Assembly: GCA_963931865.1 (NCBI GenBank) | Contig: OZ007512.1 | Span: forward strand, 3,871,121 to 3,935,120 | Reading direction: 5' to 3' | Origin: Axinella damicornis | Taxonomy: Eukaryota > Porifera > Demospongiae > Axinellida > Axinellidae | DNA: 64,000 bases | Shown here: piece by piece, positions 34,288-44,347 of the stretch | Position numbering within the stretch: the first letter of the stretch is position 1 | How the letters are laid out: the number at the start of each line of letters is the position of its first letter | Notes under the pieces: generated by a model | The model's input: the letters and a program-made list of their open reading frames with translations, nothing else | Database searches by the model: none | Told to the model about the DNA's origin: nothing | Made by a program: the position numbers and the translations under genes

Positions 34288-34635
34288 ATAAGCCTCGTCC
34301 CCAGGCCCTACCCAGCTTTTCGTCACTTGCAGTACAGCAAAGCGGGGGAGGGTCTGGTATCTTTCCTCACATGAGTCACATCAGGATGATAGAATGGTTT
34401 GGTTGGATGTGGGCTCAGAATTAAAGGTACAAGGTAACTTACCACACGTATCTAGCTAGCAGAGGGCGACTGTCATACACACCAGGCGATGAACCAGTAC
34501 ATGTAGTTTGTTGAGCAGTATGTGAAACTTCACTTTTCACTCTGAAAAGGCTTGCCATTTGTCGATGACATCATGCTCACGTGAGGAAAGATACCAGACC
34601 CTGCAAGTGACAAAAGCTGCTGGGAACTGTGCAGC
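34288..34635. mobile_element. Longer CCTCGTTCCCAG foldback element, diverged
   Basis: AAGCCTCGTCCCCAGGCCCT and arms through CAGCTTTTCGTCACTTGCAG and GTCTGGTATCTTTCCTCACA. The mirrored arm TGAGGAAAGATACCAGACCC begins at about 34585. Related to 29110-29491. Confidence 0.65.
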
Positions 34636-34708
34636 CCAGTTCCACATCTACAGGCAGTGCTAATAAGTCACATGACATGCATGTTTATAAGTGATAGGAC
34701 GTACTGAC

Positions 34709-34841
34709 AGATCTGGTGCAGAGTTTCCCGTCCTCCACATACTCGGAGTGCTGTCCTGATGTATGATACTCATAGTCTTGTCATAGATCGCCGGCTCTGA
34801 GATACTACGGGGATACTGGTGGCTGAGTTGGACCAGCATAC
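34709..34841 (-). CDS. DAPP1-like SH2 adaptor, third recognised exon
   Basis: A 133-bp exon (CCCACAG acceptor, GTCAGT donor) whose first bases complete the glycine of NQPIISGDSG from exon 36236. It then encodes MLVQLSHQYPRSISEPAIYD and a Ser-rich tail (STPSMWRTGNSAPDL). It contains the closing beta-strand of the SH2 fold (L-x-x-L-x-x-x-Y-P-R) and a Y-D site. A PH domain, expected in DAPP1, was not found downstream. Confidence 0.65.
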
Positions 34842-34847
34842 CTGTGG

Positions 34848-35062
34848 GAGGGAGGGAGGGAGGGAGGGAGGGAGGGAGGGAGGGAGGGAGGGAGGGAGGG
34901 AGGGAGGGAGGGAGGGAGGGAGGGAGGGAGGGAGGGAGGGAGGGAGGGAGGAGGGAGGGAGGGAGGGAGGGAGGGAGGGAGGGAGGGAGGGAGGGGGGAG
35001 GGAGGGAGGGAGGGAGGGAGGGAGGGAGGGAGGGAGGGGGGAGGGGGGAGGGAGGGAGAGAG
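34848..35062 (+). repeat. GGGA microsatellite, 5' side of LINE copy 2
   Basis: Nearly pure (GGGA)n of about 215 bp. It ends where the LINE coding sequence begins. Confidence 0.95.
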
Positions 35063-36016
35063 ATCAAACGACATAGCGGAACAACTTGAACATGCCCGAG
35101 GCCTACCCCACCAAGGGGAGGTGCATCGCCTGGTGGAAGAGGATGCAGCTACGATTTGGTCTGAGACGGTGCAGAAACTTCCCCCAAAAGGCCTCAAGTT
35201 TGCCATGAACGCTGTGCAGGATACTCTGCCACACAATGCAAACCTAGCAGTGTGGAGACGGAGTGAGGGTTTGTCTAGCCAGTGTAAGCTATGTGGGGAG
35301 AGACAGACACTTGCACATGTTCTGAACCTCAGGTGGCACTTGAACTGAGAAGGTACAATTCAAGACATGATGCGGTCCTGGAGGTGATTGATGACTTTGT
35401 GAGAGAGAATTGCCCAAAAGATCTGGATATCCTCACAGACCTGCCAGGCTCAGAGTACACCTTCCCTGCTTGCATCACTCCAACTGACCTCCGACCCGAT
35501 GTTGTCCTGTGGAGCTCAACACAGAAATCGGCTGTTCTTGTGGAGTTGACAGTGTGCTATGAGACAAACTTTGAAGATGCACACAGACGAAAAGTGAACA
35601 AGTACGAAGATCTCGTTGAGGCAGGAAGGAGGAATGGTTTTGACACGAGCACTGTAACCCTCGAAGTCGGCAGTCGAGGCTTTCTGAACATTGAGGGCTT
35701 TAAACACCTGTTTCCCATTCTCAAGAGCTGCAGTCAGAAAATCAGACACAACTTTCTGCAGGATGTCAGTAGAAAGGCCATCCTCGGGTCACACAGGATT
35801 TGGACAACCAGAAACTCTTCGACATAAGCACATTTATATGATCAAACCTACCTTTTACATTGTATATAACATTATTTCTACCACTTTCATCCTAGCCCTT
35901 AGAGACAGCCTACATTATTTGTGCCATGCAATAGCTCAGCATGTTTGACAATGGCTGACCTCTAAGCCTCTTTGTATGTACCCCCCACATGCAAAAAAAG
36001 AGATGTTTATAATAAA
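35063..36016 (+). mobile_element. 5'-truncated LINE tail with restriction-like endonuclease, copy 2
   Basis: Two adjoining frames encode the C-terminal domain: WSETVQKLPPKGLKFAMNAV, LPHNANLAVWRR, a zinc-finger-like CKLCGE...H, then RRYNSRHDAVLEV, LRPDVVLWSS, VLVELTVCYETNF, RRKVNKYEDLVEAG and KAILGSHRIWTTRNSST (stop 35825). The pattern R-P-D, then E-L-T, then K-x-x-K-Y is that of the restriction-like endonuclease in R2/R4/Utopia-type LINEs. A deletion and frame change at about 35335 removes the last zinc-finger cysteine. A 3' UTR of about 190 bp follows. Reverse transcriptase is missing. Confidence 0.75.
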
Positions 36017-36170
36017 GGAGGGAGGGAGGGAGGGAGGGAGGGAGGGAGGGGGGGAGGGAGGGAGGGAGGGAGGGAGGGAGGGAGGGAGGGAGGGAGGGAG
36101 GGAGGGAGGGAGGGAGGGAGGGAGGGAGGGAGGGAGGGAGGGAGGGGGGGAGGGAGGGAGGGATGGAAGG
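36017..36170 (+). repeat. GGGA microsatellite, 3' side of LINE copy 2
   Basis: Nearly pure (GGGA)n directly after the LINE tail (ATAATAAAGGAGGGAGG). Confidence 0.95.
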
Positions 36171-36235
36171 GAGGCAGCTACATGTATGCTTCTTGCATGT
36201 TGATGTAGTGCCATGTTTGCAATGAGTTCCCATAC

Positions 36236-36369
36236 CCGAGTCTCCACTGATGATCGGCTGGTTGTCAAAGTGTTCCATGAGAGTATCAGCATCCGGAAAC
36301 TTCCCAAGACCAAAACAGAAGTGGCGTCCATCCCAGATGACACGATAGTGCTTCACAGAGTTCTTACAT
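36236..36369 (-). CDS. DAPP1-like SH2 adaptor, second recognised exon
   Basis: A 134-bp exon (CCTACAG acceptor, GTATGG donor) encoding CKNSVKHYRVIWDGRHFCFG, the SH2 central sheet, then FPDADTLMEHFDNQPIISG. The K-H-Y-R-V-x-x-x-G-x-x-F-x-F-G pattern, with E-H-F-x-N-Q-P-I/L, is close to DAPP1/Bam32. SH2 domains bind phosphotyrosine. It joins by a split arginine codon to exon 36786. Confidence 0.8.
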
Positions 36370-36570
36370 CTGTAGGTAGAAGGGAAGGAGAGGTGGGAGG
36401 GAGAGGTGGGGGAAGGTGGGAGGGAGAGGTGGGGGAAGGTGGAGGGAGAGGAGGGGGAAGGTGGAGGGAGAAGGGGTAGGAAGGGGAGAGGAGGGCAGGA
36501 GGGGGGACAAGAGGAGGAGGCAGCAGAGAGAGAATGGGGGAGGAGATAGAAGGGAGAGGGAGAGGAGGAT
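36370..36570 (+). repeat. Impure GGGA/GGTGGGAG tract
   Basis: G-rich repeats in the intron between the SH2 exons. Confidence 0.75.
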
Positions 36571-36609
36571 AAGATGGGAGTCAAACTAAGAGACCGTTGG
36601 GGTATACAG

Positions 36610-36830
36610 ATGGGGTACCTCACAGTGCAGTGAGTCAGCTGATCACATGAACTACACACCTCACAGTGTCAGGAGGTCAGCTGATCACATGACCTACCTC
36701 ACTGAGAATGTCAGGGGGTCAGCTGATCACACAACCTAGCTACCTCACAGACAGTGTCAGGAGGTCAGCTGATCACATGACCTACCTCACAGAGAGTGTC
36801 AGTGAGTCAGTGTTGGTCAAGCTATCTCGC
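36610..36830 (-). repeat. Tandem repeat built from the SH2 exon end and donor
   Basis: About four units of 50-60 bp with ACTGACACTCTCTGTGAG-like and GTAGGTCATGTGATCAGCTG words (minus strand). The first unit is the true 3' end and donor of exon 36786-36911; the rest lie in the intron. Confidence 0.7.
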
Positions 36831-36911
36831 AGGAGGTAGGTTCCATCAGAGATCTCTCTGGACATGAACATGCTCTCAGCGATGTGTCGCGATATGCCAG
36901 GATGGTACCAC
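36786..36911 (-). CDS. DAPP1-like SH2 adaptor, first recognised exon
   Basis: Exon after a CACACAG acceptor, ending at GTGAG|GTAGGT. It encodes WYHPGISRHIAESMFMSREI and SDGTYLLRDSLTNTDSLTLS. It holds the SH2 signature: W-Y-H-x-x-x-S-R, D-G-T-Y-L-L-R-D-S (arginine for phosphotyrosine) and S-L-T-L-S-V-R. Upstream exons were not recognised. Confidence 0.82.
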
Positions 36912-37143
36912 CTGTGTGTGTGTATGTGTGTGTGCATGTGTGTGGGTGTGTGTGGGTGTGTGTGGGTGGGTGTGGGTGGGTGTGTGTGGGTGTGTGTGGG
37001 TGTGCGTGTGTGTGTGTGTAGGTGATAGGTAGAACATTGTGTGTTTGTGAGATGCACGTTAGGGTACATGTATGACGAATGTGTGTGTTTGTGTGTGTGT
37101 TGGTGTGTGTGTGTGTGTATGTGTGTGTGTGTAGGTGTGTGTT

Positions 37144-37180
<37 letters not shown>

Positions 37181-37190
37181 CCATGTGCAG
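36912..37190 (+). repeat. TG microsatellites
   Basis: Two (TG)n/(TGGG)n tracts at 36912-37020 and 37078-37178, intronic to the SH2 gene. Confidence 0.9.
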
Positions 37191-37489
37191 ATGGTGAGCT
37201 CCCGTTTCGCGTGTTACGGTGTACAATGCGAACACTCTGGCCTCCAGACCTCGACAGATATAACAAACAAGGGCTTAGAGATTCTTGATTGTCCACCATC
37301 TGTCTACCAGACGTCACCGCACGTGACCATGCAGATCTCCCAGGCCTTTGAATTCCCCCTCTGTATCTGTATACTGCAAGCGATCAAAGACTGGAGGTGG
37401 GAACTGCCTAGGAACGAGGCTACGTGCACAAAAACAAACAATAATTATGACAACAGGCAGGAGTGGAATGTCTCTTTGCCATGTGTCTC

Positions 37490-37575
37490 ATTGTTTTATG
37501 CAAGCTGAGTGTATCAAGAATACTGAGTTTTACAGAGGTATGCAAGCTGAGTGCATCAAGAATACTGAGTTTTAC
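37490..37575 (+). repeat. Two-unit 45-bp tandem repeat
   Basis: TGCAAGCTGAGTGTATCAAG followed by AATACTGAGTTTTACA occurs twice. Confidence 0.85.
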
Positions 37576-37704
37576 ACCACTGAGGTAAACCTTTGATGGT
37601 GCCAGTGTGAAGTGTCAGCTCGTCAAGATCCATGATCCATGCAACAGTGTACGTAGCTACAAAGTCCCCAATGCTGGTGAGAGATAGGACTTCAAGGGGT
37701 GGTG

Positions 37705-37750
37705 TAGCCTCGGTCCCAGGCTCTCTCCTCAGAGCCTGGGAACGAGGCTA
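37705..37750. mobile_element. CCTCGTTCCCAG foldback MITE
   Basis: TAGCCTCGGTCCCAGGCTCT faces AGAGCCTGGGAACGAGGCTA. Confidence 0.85.
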
Positions 37751-38090
37751 GGGGTGGTGGTGGTGATGGTGGGAGGGAAGTAAATGACCCCACACCTTCT
37801 AGCTATGTTATGACCACACTGACTACTGGGCATCCAGCACATTAATGTCTAAACCTCAAGTAGTGGGTAGAATACCTCCAAAAGCTTACTATGCTATGCA
37901 TGACTTCAAAATAATCTAAGTCACTACACTCGACTCTGTCTAGTCTATTTGCAACAGTTCTACACGTAATGGCGGAATACTGACCTCACCCTCATTCCAA
38001 AGCTTCAGAAGGAGCATGCCAATTTCACAGAATAGCCTGTCGCCTCTTCACTACAGCAAGTCCGCTACCACAGTACCAGTCTCAGGAATC
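37751..38090. other. Intergenic, no gene seen
   Basis: No conserved frame or recognised repeat. Confidence 0.4.
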
Positions 38091-38179
38091 TCGCAACCCG
38101 CTTACTTGACTCCAGCCGTGACCTTTGAACCGCGGAGGCGCGCGCAACCGGAAGCGGGTTTAAATACTGCATTTGTGGC

Positions 38180-38440
38180 AAGTTTTGGCGGGAAGTCGGG
38201 ATGGCACACTCGCTAAGCACTTGCTTTGCAGCCTGGGGGTTGAGTGTTCGTCTCCCCAATAACCGAGTACGAGTCTGGGCCACTCCGTACACACCGGTTC
38301 CTGACTTCCCCGCCTAGCAGCCGGAGTACGCCGGTTCCCATCTGACCACCGAAGCTAAAGAAAGGTGTTCTGGTTGAAAGCAGGTTAGCCTCCTGTGATT
38401 CCAGTCACCGACGCCTATCCAGCGCTCCTGAGGCTTACAC
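38180..38440 (+). repeat. Possible tRNA-derived SINE head
   Basis: GGGATGGCACACTCGCTAAG, GCACTTGCTTTGCAGCC and GGGGGTTGAGTGTTCGTCTC are arranged like a degraded tRNA (anticodon-arm CTTTGCAGCC, then B-box-like GTTCG). An unrelated body and a T-rich tandem tail follow. Not verified by folding. Confidence 0.35.
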
Positions 38441-38499
38441 TTCGGTGTCTGACCTGTCACGGAGGGGTAGGTGTGTTGCTAGGTTGTATTTTTTTCTTC

Positions 38500-38815
38500 C
38501 CCCCCCCTTCTTTTTTTTCTTTTGGTTGAGTGTTCATTCAGGGCTGCTGTATATAGTACTTATTCTTTTTTTTTCTTTTCTCTCCTTTCTTTTTTTGTTC
38601 TTTTGGGTGTGTTCAATCGGGGCTGCTAGACTATATAGGCTTATTCTTTTTTTTTCCTTTTCTTTTTCCCCCCCTTTTTTTTTCTTTTGGGTGTGTTCAT
38701 TCAGGGCTGCTACAAGTAGACTATATAATATTATAGGCTTATTTTTTCCCCCTATCTTTTGGGTGTGTTCATTCGGGGCTGCAACAAGTATAGGCTTATT
38801 CTCCCTTCAGCTGAG
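38500..38815 (+). repeat. Four imperfect tandem units (~75 bp) with T-rich spacers
   Basis: Each unit has TTCTTTTGGGTGTGTTCATT, CGGGGCTGCTA and TATATAGGCTTATTC, followed by a T-rich run. It follows the possible SINE head. Confidence 0.85.
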
Positions 38816-39338
38816 TTTGCTGTTCCTCTATATACATTGCAATATTGTTTCCTTTCACATGAATTATAGTTATCGACACATGCGTATCCCCACCCCCACT
38901 GATAGACAGCTGTTCACACTAGATTTTCTATTCGGCTATAGCACGTTTACTCACACAATCATAACATTGTAGCTATGCACAAATCGATCGTGCTTTACGT
39001 TGCAAAGTCATAAACCTGGCCGGCCCCTAGTAACAGTATTGTCTGGCCCATGGGGAATAAACACAGGACCTAATTATCACTGCAGCCGTCATCGCCTGAA
39101 GTACATTCTGATAAGAGTTAGCATGCGACTAATAATTTCAGGGTGCATGCAGGGGGGTCTTGTCAGGTAAATTGTCTCTGATGCCATTGTACGACCTCAG
39201 TTTCAGCTGAAGATTATGTGCAGAATTTAAGTATAGGCTGTGCCAAAAGCCCTTTCAGTTCTGAAAGTGGTATTGTGTATCACCTCATGAATCGGATACA
39301 ACTATCCATGCACGCAAATTATCGATGTTGTGACCATC
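38816..39338. other. Intergenic, no gene seen
   Basis: AT-rich with no recognised feature. Confidence 0.4.
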
Positions 39339-39410
39339 TAGCCTTGTTCCCATGCTCCCCCGTGCGTGCAGTGAAGGAAAAATACGGGGAGGAGCCTGGG
39401 AACGAGGCTA
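39339..39410. mobile_element. CCTCGTTCCCAG foldback MITE
   Basis: TAGCCTTGTTCCCATGCTCC faces GGAGCCTGGGAACGAGGCTA. Confidence 0.75.
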
Positions 39411-39734
39411 GGGACCATCCACTTGAACCACCTTTCATCATGCACCCAAAGTTATCACCATAATATGGTTGACCAAAACATTTATGTAGTGGAAGTCATG
39501 TGATATATGCATGATTGAAGTTTGTGGTGTCAGTTGCTGGATGATATGATCAGAGATCTCTTCGAATCTGGTACTGCAAACGGTCAGGAGTTGATGACTA
39601 CCCCTCAGCAGAACCGCCCGCCTGGGAGAGATGCAGATCAGAGTGGTCAATGTGGTTCACACCAACTAAGCATTCGATTGGTGCCTAATATGCTAGGTGT
39701 CTTGAACTAGGAGAGCTAGGAGTGAGATACGAAG

Positions 39735-40030
39735 CTGGGATTAGCAACCCACCCACACACCCACTCAACCACCCACGCACCCACCCATGCACCCACCCAC
39801 ACACACTCACTTGAGAGAGCTAGGTTCAGAGTGGTTATCCTTGGCAGCAGTACTCATCATGAACTGCCAGTAAAAGCGACTCAATCAAACTTTATCTCCC
39901 ATCCTCTTCCTCCTGAGACACAGGGAACAGTTATTCTGCGAGGGAACATGGGGTTCTGGTAGTTTGAGGAGAGGGTAGCAGGTGGAAGAGAGGGGAGAAG
40001 ATGGGGGAGGGGAGGAGAGGAGATGGAGAA

Positions 40031-40064
<34 letters not shown>

Positions 40065-40400
40065 AGGATAGGGGGAGGGAGGAGGAGGGGATGAGATGCA
40101 TGGCAGACTTGCACTAACTCCCTCTCCTACCCAATCAGGGCATAAGAGCCATGCAAACCTTACTGCAATGTCGTGGGTAGGAGGACTTGGAGGGAAGGTT
40201 TTCATGTCTGCCTCCATGTCATCAGACTTCCACCCAACCCACACCTCACCTAGTCTCGCAGGCCAGACTTTACAAATCGTCTGGGAACGAGACTACACCT
40301 CACCCACTTAATTCCCTCCCATCCACCAGCCAGCCCCCACCTGTTCACACTCAGGGATTAATACAGGATTTTTTGTTGGGGGCAATAATCAATACAATAG
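39735..40400 (+). repeat. Duplicated repeat unit R3, copy 1
   Basis: Shares with 60950-61900: the CACTCACTTGAGAG region, TCTTCCTCCTGAGAC, ATTCTGCGAGGGAACA, CATGCAAACCTTACTGCAAT, GTAGGAGGACTTGGAGGGAA and GGATTAATACAGGATTTTTT. Here the CCAGCCAGCCCCCACCTG unit (40326) is single. A poly-G run is at 40029-40063. Confidence 0.8.
40251..40295. mobile_element. CCTCGTTCCCAG foldback MITE inside R3
   Basis: TAGTCTCGCAGGCCAGACTT faces TCGTCTGGGAACGAGACTA. The other R3 copies lack it, giving an empty site near 61150. Confidence 0.7.
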
Positions 40401-40570
40401 GGTAGCATAAAATTGTAGCTAGTTAGTAGTGATTGCGCAGCAGTACAGCAGTGATAATCGGCTTGAAGTTAGTGCACTAGGTGATGTCAATGTACCGTTG
40501 GCAACTTGTCTAGTTAGTCGTTGCTAGAATCTCTCAGGCATGGGTGTTCCGTAATGCCCTCATTTCCCTT

Positions 40571-40974
40571 ACCAGCTTACAACAAAGTTTTCACAGAGAC
40601 AACCGGTTTTCACAGAGACACTCTAATTCGCAGAATCAGACCTGCCAACACTCTCACTCTCTACCCATGCCTACCTGAACATTTAATACAGATCACCTCC
40701 GCTACCTTCTCCTTGAACTCAATTTTCCTCCGATCGACCTCAGCAGCCAGAGTATACAACCTCGTTCCCAGACTCCATTCCATCGTCCCCAGGTGGTGTG
40801 GGAGTCTGACTATTTATCAGCAAGAAGGAGGAAGGGGCTGGTCCTGCATGGAGCAATTCTGTTGGATTGTAATGAGCCTACTCTGCAACATGAGCTTGCA
40901 GTCACTCCAAAAGTGGACAGAATAAAACTTTATCTCAGGACGATACTCTCCTTGCGTATTCTTGAGGGAGATGG
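40571..40974 (+). pseudogene. SAM-domain relic, block B
   Basis: Homologous to 2085-2560 but with a longer open piece: LDCNEPTLQHELAVTPKVDR and IKL, parallel to ECDESTLQHELGMDSKVDR in the SAM exon. It lacks the N-terminal SAM helices and no splice sites were confirmed. It ends at the insertion of the long-TIR transposon. Confidence 0.55.
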
Positions 40975-41563
40975 TATATGGGTCATTCCATGTCAAGTCA
41001 ACGCAAAAAAAATGGTGACCCCTTCCGATTTGGACGAAACTTGGTTTTTGAGTAGCATCTATAGAGACATTAAAGCAGAATAAGTTTTAGCTCCATACAC
41101 ATCATAGTTTCTGAGTTAGAAGCAAACAAAGGTGAATTTTTCAATCGATTTTAGGAATACTTATCATTGGTTAATCAGCCATAACTTTGACTACAATCAT
41201 CTTTACCAGCTCAAAACACATCGTTTTGTACCTTATGAAATGCTTTTTCATAAGATACCTTTAAAACCTATATCCCATAAATTTGGGGTCAAAGGTTAAT
41301 GTAAGCGTACTTTGACCTTTGACGTCTCAAAAACGGATGTTTTAAATCTCATCATTTTTTTTTTAATGTTGATTGGGTCTTTCTCTTTAAATGCTGTAAG
41401 TTTGGTTTTGGGACTGTCGTGGGTTTAGGAGTTACATGACAGAATTTGATGGCATGCAGACCAAAATGTGCTGCTGATCAATCCGATAATGTGATTCTTT
41501 TTGGGATGACTTCATATATAGGACTTGGTTACTCAATTTGGACCTATTTTACACTAACGATAT

Positions 41564-42000
41564 TGTTAAGGTTATGGGATACTCATGCGCGTGCCGTACG
41601 AAATGTATTGGGAAATGCATACTTAAGCTCACTGACCAAAAATCTCTAGTACGAAGAGCGAGAGCAACTTGATTCTGGCAGTGGAGGTGCGCTGTCACAA
41701 GGTGCAGGGCATGACAGAAGCTTTTTTGACAGCATAATCCCTGGCAAATTTATCTGCTGTCTCACTCGAGAAAAGCGGCTTTTTGCTGAACTGAACTGCT
41801 CGTTTTTGCACGGCTATACAGCGTATCGATAAAAGCTTCCGTCATGCCCTGCACCTTGCGACAGCGCACCTCCACCTCCAGAATCAAGTTGCTCACGCTG
41901 TTCGTACCAGAGATTTTTGGTTAGCGAGCTTAAGTATGCATTTCCCAATACATTTCGCACGGCGCGCACACGAGTATCCCGTAACCTTAAGGTGGTGTCC
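41564..42000. repeat. Inner inverted repeat of the transposon
   Basis: GGTTATGGGATACTCATGCG and following words at 41570-41725 are mirrored at 41830-41995 (ACGAGTATCCCGTAACCTTA). The arms are about 160 bp around a centre near 41775. Confidence 0.8.
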
Positions 42001-42094
42001 CTACCAAAAAGTGTGAGAAGACACTCCAAAACCTTCCTCGTGATGGCACAAGTTCACAAAATTCTTGCGATTTTTGTATTGGGATGCTGCCCCA

Positions 42095-42781
42095 TCAGAA
42101 AAGTAGTAAATTTTCGAAGATGCGAAGGAAACCTTCTTTGCAAATAAGCAATGAAGGGTAGACAGCAACTGTGTCATGATGCAGACAGTCGGAAATAACT
42201 ACGTAGCTCAGATGACACAGCTCCCCCGAGTCAATATAGTAGGCAACAAAAGGATGGATAGCGGCCTGGGAGTTATTCCAATGGAATCCTTGCGCCACAT
42301 CTTGGAGGATGAAGGAGTAGTTCTCTGAGAAGTCAGCAGTGACCACCAGCTCCCCAGGTTGTAGAGCAGACTTGCAATCCTGGTAGAACAAGGCTTGTTG
42401 TGTGGCTATAAAAGAGTGAGGGAGAAGGAGTAGCAATTTCTCGCAGAATGATTATTCGGTTTAGTGACAGTTTCGAGTGTACATCTATCAACAGAAACCC
42501 ACTGTTTGTAAGCAACACTGTCAATCATGTTGTCATCCATAATCGTGATTAGATCATCTGTGAGCCCAGAGATGCCAGGACAAGATTTGCAAGTACCCAA
42601 GTAGCATCCAGGTAGCTAGTGGTGGATTGCAAATAGTACGTGCTAAGCAGTGGTGGTATGTTGAGAGAGGGACATCAGTATGTGCTGTTAGCTCAGGTAG
42701 CTTCACACCACGCATCATCAGTTTAACATTCTGATGGATCGTGCAAACACAAACTGAGTGAGTACCAGAAGCTCCAGCCAA
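42095..42781 (-). pseudogene. Transposase fragment of the long-TIR element
   Basis: Minus-strand pieces in shifted frames encode SGTHSVCVCTIHQNVKLMMR, TYHHCLARTICNPPLATW, YLQILSWHLWAHR/LGTCKSCPGISGL, SVAYKQWVSVDRCTLETVTK, ELVVTADFSENYSFILQDVA, QGFHWNNSQAAIHPFVAYY and VISDCLHHDTVAVY. These resemble a repeated transposase-like family seen across invertebrate genomes, which I recall only as an uncharacterised family; I cannot name the superfamily. Frames break several times, and the expected C-terminal part is absent. Confidence 0.6.
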
Positions 42782-42959
42782 AATGCAGTGCTATCGTCTA
42801 AGTTCAGCGAACTTGGAGAACCCAACTTTTTTAGAGCTAATCGTTTCTGGACATGTACATGTTGATCGCCTTGTTTTCAAAATCTAATCCCAATGGAGCC
42901 CCAGCAAAAAAATTTTACAGCTTTTAGTTGAAGGCCTAATGAGTATCACCACTAATTAC

Positions 42960-43480
42960 ACTCCTGGTATAGGAAATAAAGTGCCGCGCAATGTAATATA
43001 ATATAAATAACTCGTTCGAGTGATAGGAATGGCCTACGAAGATTCTGACTACACCTTCATGATCGCTATCATGCACTGTCCCAACCGTACAATTTTGGTG
43101 CTGAAACTCACCTTGGTGGTGGAGATATGAGCGCTTTTGTCTCACCGTGGACGCCATTGCTCGAGCGCTCTCTCCGACTTCCGGTGGCAGTACCGTTCTT
43201 AGCAAAGGCACGCGAAGTTTCTGCCATTCACTGACGCTTACATGCCAAAACTCACCGGGCTGGCGAAGTTGTGAGCGCTGTATAACAAGTTTCGTGTCTT
43301 CTCGATCTCCTTGGGCCGCCATTGCTGACTCAGCTCTATCGATCGACGCGAGCGCTCATGGTCCTCACGTGGTATGTGCGTTAATTGGAATGTGTTGCAA
43401 TACCTAGCTTGCGCTATCGTCGAGCTGCAACCGGTTGCAACGGGGCTACCAGGAGTGCGGTTGCCCCTCGTTATCAGAAA
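42960..43480 (+). repeat. Dispersed repeat R4, copy 1 (inside the transposon)
   Basis: Shares TTGGTGCTGAAACTCACCTT, GGTGGTGGA and AGCTGCAACCGGTTGCAA with 49505-50035, in the same orientation. Carried within the transposon. Confidence 0.75.
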
Positions 43481-44347
43481 ATTTAAAGAGGCACTTTTCT
43501 TGTAAGGTCAAAGGTCAAAGTTTAGGAATGTGCGTTTCCTAAACTTTGTCGGATGAAGCCATACAAGATACCATATGAAAGCCCATTCTTCATGCTTCAA
43601 GATGGTGCAATCGGTATTATAAAACAATCAAGTATGAGAAAGTTATGAGGATTTGAATAGTTGCTATACCAGCAAAAATCGGAATCTTTGATGGGCTATA
43701 ATCCAGAAGCCATACAACATACGAGAGTAACATTTTGTCTGGCCTCATAAAACCACAAGTAGTACATGTACTTACAAACCAAGTTTCGTCCAATTCTGAG
43801 GGGGTCACTTGCAAACTTTTGCTGAATTGATTTGGAATTACCCATTATAGTAGCACATTTTGGTGCAAATCTCTTCACTGTTCTGTCATGTATCTCCTAA
43901 ACCCACTACAGTCCCAAAACCAAACTTATATCATTTAAAGAGAAAGACCCAATCAACATTTTTTTTTTTAAATGATGAGATTCAAAGCATCCATTTTTGA
44001 GACGTCAAAGGTCAAAGTACGCTTAATTAACCTTTGACCCCAAATTCATGGGATATAGGTTTTAAAGGTATCTTATGAAAAAGCATTTCATAAGGTACAA
44101 AACGATGTGTTTTGAGCTGGTAAAGATGATTGTAGTCAAAGTTATGGCTGATTAACCAATGAGAAGTTTTCCTAAAATCGATTGAAAAATTCAACTTTGT
44201 TTGCTTCTAACTCAGAAACTATGGTATGTATGGAGCTAAAACTTATTCTACTTTAATGTCTCTATAGATGCTACTCAAAAACCAAGTTTCGTCCAAATTG
44301 GAAGGGGTCACCATTTTTATTGCGTTGACTTGACATGGAATGACCCA

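Larger units (their letters stand above)
40979..44347. mobile_element. Long-TIR DNA transposon, 3.37 kb
   Basis: Ends TGGGTCATTCCATGTCAAGT and ACTTGACATGGAATGACCCA, flanked by TATA on both sides (40975-40978 and 44348-44351). Terminal inverted repeats extend about 500 bp (to about 41475 and from about 43850), with many shared words such as GTCAAAGGTTAA-like and GACGTCTCAAAAA. The interior contains a decayed transposase (42095-42781, minus), an inner inverted repeat and a repeat shared with 49505. Block A lacks it at the matching place (after 2580). Confidence 0.85.

Noticed and set aside
36782..37317. Minus-strand Thr/His frames
   Set aside because: Mostly antisense of the TG repeat; only the SH2 exon in it is supported.
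38445..38972. Phe/Ser-rich frame of 175 codons
   Set aside because: Follows T-rich tandem units; no conserved protein features.
42936..43407. Overlapping open frames on both strands inside the transposon
   Set aside because: They coincide with repeat R4, whose other copy at 49505 does not keep either frame.
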